The position numbers and the translations under genes are program-made. A DNA stretch of 64,000 nt, from NCBI GenBank assembly GCA_004557385.1, contig SFEA01000003.1, positions 71,095 to 135,094 of the forward strand, in the 5' to 3' direction. Below, one piece after another: positions 58,876-64,000 of this stretch. The first letter of the stretch is position 1. Every line of letters begins with the position of its first letter. Below the pieces are notes generated by a model, which was not told the DNA's origin, searched no databases, and saw only the letters and a program-made list of their open reading frames with translations. This DNA is from Bacteroidales bacterium (GTDB lineage Bacteria; Bacteroidota; Bacteroidia; Bacteroidales; Muribaculaceae).

Positions 58876-59736
58876 GTGAAAGAACTGCTGAATTTCCTCA
58901 TAAAACATAGTCACTGGCTTGTATTCATATTCTATGTGTTTACCAGCTGTTACCTTTTGTTCCACAACAACCCCTATCAGCAGCACGTCTATCTCACATC
59001 AGCAAATGCTGTAAGCTCGTCGGTTTACAACGGAATAAGCAACGTCACCTCCTACTTCAACCTTCGCGACATAAACGAAGACCTTCAGGAACGCAACGCC
59101 CTGCTCGAAATGGAAGTGATAAACTTGCGCAATCAGGTGAACGACCTTCGCTTGCTTACCGCCGACTCCACAAGCATCCCCGAGAACATGAGCCAATATG
59201 AATTTATAGTTGCACGAGTAATTAGCAATAGCATCTCATCGGCTCACAACTACATCACAATCAATCGGGGCAAAAAGGACGGCATACGGCCCGAAATGGG
59301 CATTGTGAACCAAAACGGCATTGTAGGCACCGTCGACGTGGTGGGCGAACACGCTTCGCGCGTTATTTCATTGTTAAACAACAACTTCCGCCTGTCATGC
59401 AAGGTGAAAGGCAGCGATTCGTTTGGCAGTCTGGTTTGGGATGGAAAGAGCCCCTACTACGCTATGCTCGAAGAAATGCCCCGTCATGTGAAGTATCATC
59501 GTGGCGACACCATTGTCACCAGCGGATATTCAGCGGTGTTCCCCGAAGGCATTATTGTCGGAACAATTGAGAGCGACAAGAAAGAAGTGGCTGACAACTT
59601 CATCTCGCTTCGCATAAAGCTCACAACCGACTTTACGCAATTGAGCACCGTGCGTGCCATAAAAAGCGATATCAAAGCCGAGCTCGATGCCCTAATCCCC
59701 GACAAAGAAACTGACAAGGAGGGTCTGAAAAGATGA
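58876..59736 (+). CDS. mreC: Rod shape-determining protein MreC
   Basis: This is a 286-residue protein with one N-terminal membrane helix (LVFIFYVFTSCYLLF), a coiled coil (about residues 60-95) and the periplasmic beta domains typical of MreC (NRGKKDGIRPEMGIVNQNGIVG, VVTSGYS-like IVTSGYSAVFPEGIIVG). It links MreB filaments to the cell-wall synthases. The start is a GTG at 58876: the nearest upstream ATG is out of frame, and KELLNFLIKHSHW matches the usual MreC start. It overlaps mreD by 4 bases (ATGA). Confidence 0.92.
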   Translation: MKELLNFLIKHSHWLVFIFYVFTSCYLLFHNNPYQQHVYLTSANAVSSSVYNGISNVTSYFNLRDINEDLQERNALLEMEVINLRNQVNDLRLLTADSTSIPENMSQYEFIVARVISNSISSAHNYITINRGKKDGIRPEMGIVNQNGIVGTVDVVGEHASRVISLLNNNFRLSCKVKGSDSFGSLVWDGKSPYYAMLEEMPRHVKYHRGDTIVTSGYSAVFPEGIIVGTIESDKKEVADNFISLRIKLTTDFTQLSTVRAIKSDIKAELDALIPDKETDKEGLKR

Positions 59737-60251
59737 CAAGAAACGTATTACAATTTGCCGGATTGTTCGTGATTATGGTGCTGGCACAAGCAATATGCAG
59801 CAAAATTTGTCTTTTCAACATTGCTGTGCCCATCATCTTCATCTATTTCATGGTTCGTCTGCCCATTAATATCGGCGTGAACTGGATGATGACCATCGGA
59901 TTCTTTCTGGGATTGACAATCGATATTTTCAACAACACTCAAGGGATGAACGCGTTGTCGTGTGTTATACTTGCCACACTACGCCGCCCTGTGTTTAGGC
60001 TGTATATGCCACGTGAGGACGACATCGCCGACATAATACCGTCGATTGACACGCTCGGATTGGGTGTTTTCTTTAGATATATGAGTACGCTCACCGTAAT
60101 CTATTGTACGCTGCTGTTCTCAATACAAGCATTCACACTGATGAATTTATCTCTTACTATTCAAAGAATAATTGCGAGCAGCATCTTGAGCACTATTTTA
60201 ATTTTAGGTTTCGACAGTTTAGCCATTACGCATCGTGAGAAAAGATTATAG
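59733..60251 (+). CDS. mreD: Rod shape-determining protein MreD
   Basis: This 172-residue inner-membrane protein has about five predicted helices (LFVIMVLAQAIC, IIFIYFMVRLPI, MMTIGFFLGLTIDIF, and so on), the size and position expected for MreD between mreC and mrdA. Sequence conservation in this family is low, so the assignment leans on gene order. The stop lies 17 bases inside the next gene. Confidence 0.88.
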   Translation: MTRNVLQFAGLFVIMVLAQAICSKICLFNIAVPIIFIYFMVRLPINIGVNWMMTIGFFLGLTIDIFNNTQGMNALSCVILATLRRPVFRLYMPREDDIADIIPSIDTLGLGVFFRYMSTLTVIYCTLLFSIQAFTLMNLSLTIQRIIASSILSTILILGFDSLAITHREKRL

Positions 60252-62154
60252 GTTAGAACGCAGGAAATATGTCATTGGAGGCTTCATCTTCCTATTGGTA
60301 ATCATCTATATAGTTAAGCTGTTCGTCCTGCAAGTTTGCGACAGCACCTATAAAGAGAATGCCGACAGCAACGCCTTCATGAAGAAGACCATCTACCCTT
60401 CTCGTGGGTTCATCTACGACCGCAACGGGCTTTTGGTTGTATTCAACCAACCCGCCTACGATGTGGTGATGATTCCGCGCGACGTTCAACCCTTCGACAC
60501 CATCGACTTCTGCAATACACTCCGAATCACCCGCGAGGAATTCGACCAGCGTATGGAAGACTTGAAAAACCCGAGGAAAAATCCCAACTATTCGTCCTAC
60601 TCTCAACAGACGTTCATGACCCATCTTTCGGCACAAGACTACGGACGCCTGCAAGAGAAGCTTTATCGATTCCCCGGATTCTTCATTCAGAAACGCATTC
60701 TTCGCCAATATAACTACAGCAACGCAGCCAATGTGCTTGGAAACATACGCGAAGTAAACCAAAACGACCTCGAGAAAGACAACTACTATCGCCCGGGCGA
60801 CTACACCGGCGACCTTGGCATTGAAAAGAGCTACGAGTCGGTGTTGAGAGGGCGCAAAGGCATGGAGATTCTCATTCGCGATGCTTACGGCAAAATCAAA
60901 GGCAGCTACGATGGCGGACGCCACGACGTTGCCCCAATCTCCGGCAAAGACCTAAAGCTCAGCATCGACATCGAGTTGCAAAAATATGGCGAAGAACTGA
61001 TGCGCAACAAGAAAGGCGCAATTGTAGCCATCGAACCATCAACAGGCGAGGTGCTTGCCCTTGTGTCAAGTCCCACCTACGACCCCAATCTGCTTGTGGG
61101 ACGCGAGCGCGGCAAGAACTACCGCAAACTGGTCAACGACCGCTTGAACCCGCTTTTCGACCGTTCGATAATGGCAGCCTACCCTCCTGGCTCAACATTC
61201 AAACCCACTCAGGGATTAATATTCCGCCAGGAAGGCATTGTCACTGCAGGCACATTATTCCCATGTTATCATGGCTATATATCGGGGCGCCTGAAAGTAG
61301 GATGCCACGGCCATGCATCACCAATATCGCTCAAGCCCGCCCTGCAGACATCATGCAACGCATATTTCTGCTGGGGGTTCCGAAGTATGATTGACCGCCG
61401 CAACAAATATGGCTCGGTTTCAAAAGCCTTCGAAGTGTGGAAAAACCACATGGTGTCGATGGGATATGGCTATCGGCTTGGCATCGACTTGCCCAGCGAA
61501 AGCCGTGGCTTTATCCCGAACAGCGAATTCTACAACAAGGTGTATGGCGAAAACCACTGGAAAGCCAACACTGTCATCTCGATTGCCATCGGGCAAGGCG
61601 AAATTCTTGCCACACCTTTGCAAATTGCCAACCTTTGCGCAACAATTGCCAACCGTGGATATTTCTACACTCCACATGTGGTGAAATCAATCAACGGCAA
61701 AAAAATCGACAAAATGTATTACGTGCGCCATACGCCCACCATCGCCAGCCAATACTACAACGAGATTGTTGAAGGTATGCGCATGGCAGTAACCGGAGGC
61801 ACATGCCGCGCAGCCACCTTCAGCAGCGACATTGCAGTGTGCGGCAAGACGGGTACTGCGCAAAACCCTCATGGCAAGGACCACTCCGCATTCATGGGAT
61901 TTGCGCCAATGGACAACCCCAAAATCGCTATTGCAGTGTATGTTGAAAATGCCGGTTTCGGTGCCACCTACGGTGTGCCTATCGGCTCTCTTATGATGGA
62001 GAAATATCTCACTGGCGAAGTGAAACGCACCGACCTCGAAACCCGTATGATGACTGCCAACACCATCACCTATGGCGGAGCAAGCAGGCACCGGCAGGTG
62101 GTGAAGAAAGCGGATGACAGCGAAGCTACTCCAAAAGAAGAAACTTCAGAATAA
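60235..62154 (+). CDS. mrdA: Penicillin-binding protein 2 (elongation transpeptidase)
   Basis: This is a 639-residue class B PBP with one N-terminal membrane helix (IGGFIFLLVIIYIVKLFVLQV), the dimerisation/pedestal region (about 50-250, with PSRGFIYDRNGLLVVFNQPAYDV) and a transpeptidase domain. Catalytic Ser320 and Lys323 are in PPGSTFKPTQG, the SxN motif is SCN in QTSCNAYF, and KTG is at residues 538-540. It crosslinks lateral-wall peptidoglycan with RodA and MreBCD. The start is a GTG overlapping mreD by 17 bases. The C-terminus is a charged tail. Confidence 0.93.
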   Translation: MRKDYRLERRKYVIGGFIFLLVIIYIVKLFVLQVCDSTYKENADSNAFMKKTIYPSRGFIYDRNGLLVVFNQPAYDVVMIPRDVQPFDTIDFCNTLRITREEFDQRMEDLKNPRKNPNYSSYSQQTFMTHLSAQDYGRLQEKLYRFPGFFIQKRILRQYNYSNAANVLGNIREVNQNDLEKDNYYRPGDYTGDLGIEKSYESVLRGRKGMEILIRDAYGKIKGSYDGGRHDVAPISGKDLKLSIDIELQKYGEELMRNKKGAIVAIEPSTGEVLALVSSPTYDPNLLVGRERGKNYRKLVNDRLNPLFDRSIMAAYPPGSTFKPTQGLIFRQEGIVTAGTLFPCYHGYISGRLKVGCHGHASPISLKPALQTSCNAYFCWGFRSMIDRRNKYGSVSKAFEVWKNHMVSMGYGYRLGIDLPSESRGFIPNSEFYNKVYGENHWKANTVISIAIGQGEILATPLQIANLCATIANRGYFYTPHVVKSINGKKIDKMYYVRHTPTIASQYYNEIVEGMRMAVTGGTCRAATFSSDIAVCGKTGTAQNPHGKDHSAFMGFAPMDNPKIAIAVYVENAGFGATYGVPIGSLMMEKYLTGEVKRTDLETRMMTANTITYGGASRHRQVVKKADDSEATPKEETSE

Positions 62155-62182
62155 AAAAAGATAATTTTCATCCCTACTATTT

Positions 62183-62455
62183 ATGAAAAAAGTTATAATC
62201 AGTGTTTTAGGTAAAGATGCAGTAGGCATCATAGCCAAGGTGTGCAACCACTTGGCAGCGAACAACATCAGCATTATGGACATTTCGCAAACAATCATCC
62301 AAGGCTATTTTAATATGATGATGATTGTTGACATGACACAATCAGACACCGAGCTTGCCGACTTACAAAAGGATATGGACTTGATTGGCGAGCAAATAGG
62401 TGTGCAAATCAAGTGCCAACGCGAAGAGATTTTCAACAAGATGCACCGTGTTTGA
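62183..62455 (+). CDS. ACT-domain protein (UPF0237 type)
   Basis: This is a 90-residue single ACT domain ([21 protein letters not shown]..., with [22 protein letters not shown]). ACT domains bind small ligands such as amino acids. Members of this stand-alone type are usually encoded just before a UPF0210 gene, as here (41-base gap), so the two probably work together. Ligand unknown. It follows mrdA by 28 bases on the same strand. Confidence 0.88.
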   Translation: MKKVIISVLGKDAVGIIAKVCNHLAANNISIMDISQTIIQGYFNMMMIVDMTQSDTELADLQKDMDLIGEQIGVQIKCQREEIFNKMHRV

Positions 62456-62496
62456 ATTATTTTCAAGACACATTTAATCTCATTTCTTTTTTCGAT

Positions 62497-63861
62497 ATGA
62501 TTAATATTCTTGAGGTTACCGAAACCAACCAGATGATTGAGCAAGAAAACCTCGATGTGCGTACCATAACCATGGGGATAAGTTTGCTTGATTGCGCCGA
62601 TAGCGACCTAAACAAATGTTGCAAAAAAATCTACGATAAAATCACCTTATATGCCAAGGACCTGGTGAAAACCGGCAATGACATTGCAAGCGAATTTGGC
62701 ATTCCCATTGTGAATAAGCGCATAAGCATCACGCCCATCTCGCTTGTTGGTGCCGCTTGCTGCAAGACGCCCGACGACTACGTCGCCATTGCCCACACCC
62801 TCGACCGCGCTGCCAAGGCTGTTGGCATTAATTTTATGGGCGGCTACTCCGCCATAGTGTCGAAGGGTATGACGCCAAGCGACAAACTGCTCATTCGCAG
62901 CATTCCTCAAGCACTTGCCGAAACCGATTTAATTTGCAGCTCGGTGAACGTAGGCAGCACAAAAACAGGTATCGATATGGATGCCGTACGCCTCATGGGC
63001 GACATTATCAAGGAAACTGCTGAACGTACCAAGGAGCGCGACTCGATTGGTTGTGCCAAGCTGGTTGTGCTTTGCAATGCGCCCGACGACAACCCGTTTA
63101 TGGCTGGCGCTTTCCATGGCGTGAGCGAAGCCGATGCCATCATAAATGTGGGCGTTAGCGGTCCGGGCGTAGTGAAACATGCACTGCAAAACATTCATGG
63201 CGAATCGTTTGAAGTGCTTTGCGAAACCGTAAAACGCACAGCCTTCAAGATAACCCGCGTCGGTCAGTTGGTGGCACAAGAAGCAAGCCGACGCCTCAAT
63301 GTACCGTTTGGCATCATCGACCTCTCGTTGGCTCCCACACCCGCTGTTGGCGACAGCGTTGCCGACATACTTCACGAAATGGGCTTGGAACACGCCGGCG
63401 CACCCGGCACTACAGCTGCCCTCGCCCTTCTCAACGACCAAGTGAAGAAAGGCGGAGTGATGGCATCGTCGTATGTCGGTGGACTGAGTGGCGCATTCAT
63501 CCCGGTGAGTGAAGACCAAGGTATGATAAACGCAGTGAATGCCGGTGCCTTGACCATCGAAAAGCTTGAGGCAATGACGTGCGTATGCTCAGTAGGCCTC
63601 GACATGATTGCTATTCCGGGTAGCACCCCTGCCACTACCATTGCGGGAATCATTGCCGACGAAAGTGCCATTGGCATGATTAACCAAAAGACCACTGCCG
63701 TGCGCATCATTCCCGTGATTGGCAAAAACGTAGGCGAAAATGTGGAGTTTGGCGGTCTGTTAGGCCATGCACCCATAATGCCAGTAAACACATTCGACTG
63801 CAGCGAATTTGTTAATCGAGCAGGACGCATTCCCGCACCAATACATAGTTTCAAAAACTAA
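62497..63861 (+). CDS. UPF0210 (PFL-like) family protein
   Basis: This is a 454-residue protein from the ATG at 62497. It has the conserved stretches [66 protein letters not shown] and a C-terminal [13 protein letters not shown]. The family is widely conserved, has been structurally compared with glycyl-radical enzymes such as pyruvate formate-lyase in its fold, and has no established reaction. An in-frame opening back to 62413 overlaps the ACT gene and is rejected. It is last in the operon, before a terminator. Confidence 0.9.
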   Translation: MINILEVTETNQMIEQENLDVRTITMGISLLDCADSDLNKCCKKIYDKITLYAKDLVKTGNDIASEFGIPIVNKRISITPISLVGAACCKTPDDYVAIAHTLDRAAKAVGINFMGGYSAIVSKGMTPSDKLLIRSIPQALAETDLICSSVNVGSTKTGIDMDAVRLMGDIIKETAERTKERDSIGCAKLVVLCNAPDDNPFMAGAFHGVSEADAIINVGVSGPGVVKHALQNIHGESFEVLCETVKRTAFKITRVGQLVAQEASRRLNVPFGIIDLSLAPTPAVGDSVADILHEMGLEHAGAPGTTAALALLNDQVKKGGVMASSYVGGLSGAFIPVSEDQGMINAVNAGALTIEKLEAMTCVCSVGLDMIAIPGSTPATTIAGIIADESAIGMINQKTTAVRIIPVIGKNVGENVEFGGLLGHAPIMPVNTFDCSEFVNRAGRIPAPIHSFKN

Positions 63862-63904
63862 CTTCCAGACACCAGGCGCAACACAACGGCGCTTGTCGAT
63901 ACAA

Positions 63905-63951
63905 CGAACTGCCCTGCGAAGTCGTAATGGCTTCACCGGGCGGTTCGTTTT
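63905..63951 (+). terminator. Rho-independent terminator after the UPF0210 gene
   Basis: A 10-bp stem with one G-U (63905-63914 with 63938-63947), enclosing GAAG/CTTC, is followed by a short TTT. Confidence 0.7.
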
Positions 63952-64000
63952 CGGCTCACGGCACGTCAAGCATAAGAAAATAAAATTTGCACCTCCTAAA

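Noticed and set aside
1..64000. Mobile elements, CRISPR arrays, tRNA or rRNA genes
   Set aside because: I saw no transposase, integrase, direct-repeat array, T-loop/acceptor pattern or rRNA-like sequence. The region reads as stable core genome.

Overview
This window looks like a chromosomal segment of a Bacteroidales bacterium (Bacteroidota). The evidence is: promoters of the TAnnTTTG (-7) / TTTG (-33) type ahead of many genes; few Shine-Dalgarno sequences; a short primary sigma factor without region 1.1; a type III glutamine synthetase; a propionate-type methylmalonyl-CoA mutase pair; and a secreted protein with a type IX secretion (gliding-type) C-terminal domain. Gene content is compatible with a gut family such as Muribaculaceae, Prevotellaceae or Bacteroidaceae, but I cannot fix the family from sequence alone. 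I saw no rRNA, tRNA, IS element, prophage or CRISPR array. The region is mostly core genome.

Layout. 1-2972: a truncated TPR protein, a divergent C11 (clostripain-like) lipoprotein peptidase, and the primary sigma factor. 3172-9609: a leucine operon (leuA-leuC-leuD-second synthase-leuB). It is preceded by a Bacteroides-type promoter, a 24-codon leucine-rich leader peptide, a possible antiterminator pairing and a Rho-independent terminator, which together form a textbook-like transcription attenuator. 10018-14152: marC, prfA, pyrF and pgk, each with its own promoter signal. 14461-18465: mutA and mutB. 18717-20626 (minus): NhaD antiporter and a DUF4293 membrane protein. 20841-26114: a large TPR protein, an aquaporin (minus) and an M3 peptidase.

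26254-30230: dCMP deaminase, a C-terminal processing protease, 5-formyl-THF cyclo-ligase, then an overlapping gene pair. The first of the pair resembles a di-iron RIC/YtfE repair protein that has lost its cysteines and most of its metal ligands. The second is a LuxR-type regulator with a degenerate receiver domain. 41392-30261 (minus): a nitrogen-assimilation block (dapF, GSIII, gltB, gltD and a long PurF paralogue), in which terminator-like hairpins sit directly ahead of gltB and of the PurF-like gene.

41642-51960: an alpha/beta hydrolase, a phosphoesterase/PQQ-propeller fusion, an ABC-F ATPase, an XRE regulator, a 770-base AT-rich gap, then uvrA cotranscribed with a type IX secretion cargo gene. 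52241-63861: purL, then purH leading into mreB-mreC-mreD-mrdA (cell elongation), where rodA is absent from the expected position, and finally an ACT-domain protein with its UPF0210 partner.

The most noteworthy items are the leucine attenuator at 3172-3440 and the degenerate RIC-like/LuxR pair at 28985-30230. All functional statements come from recognising motifs by eye; nothing was searched or computed against a database.
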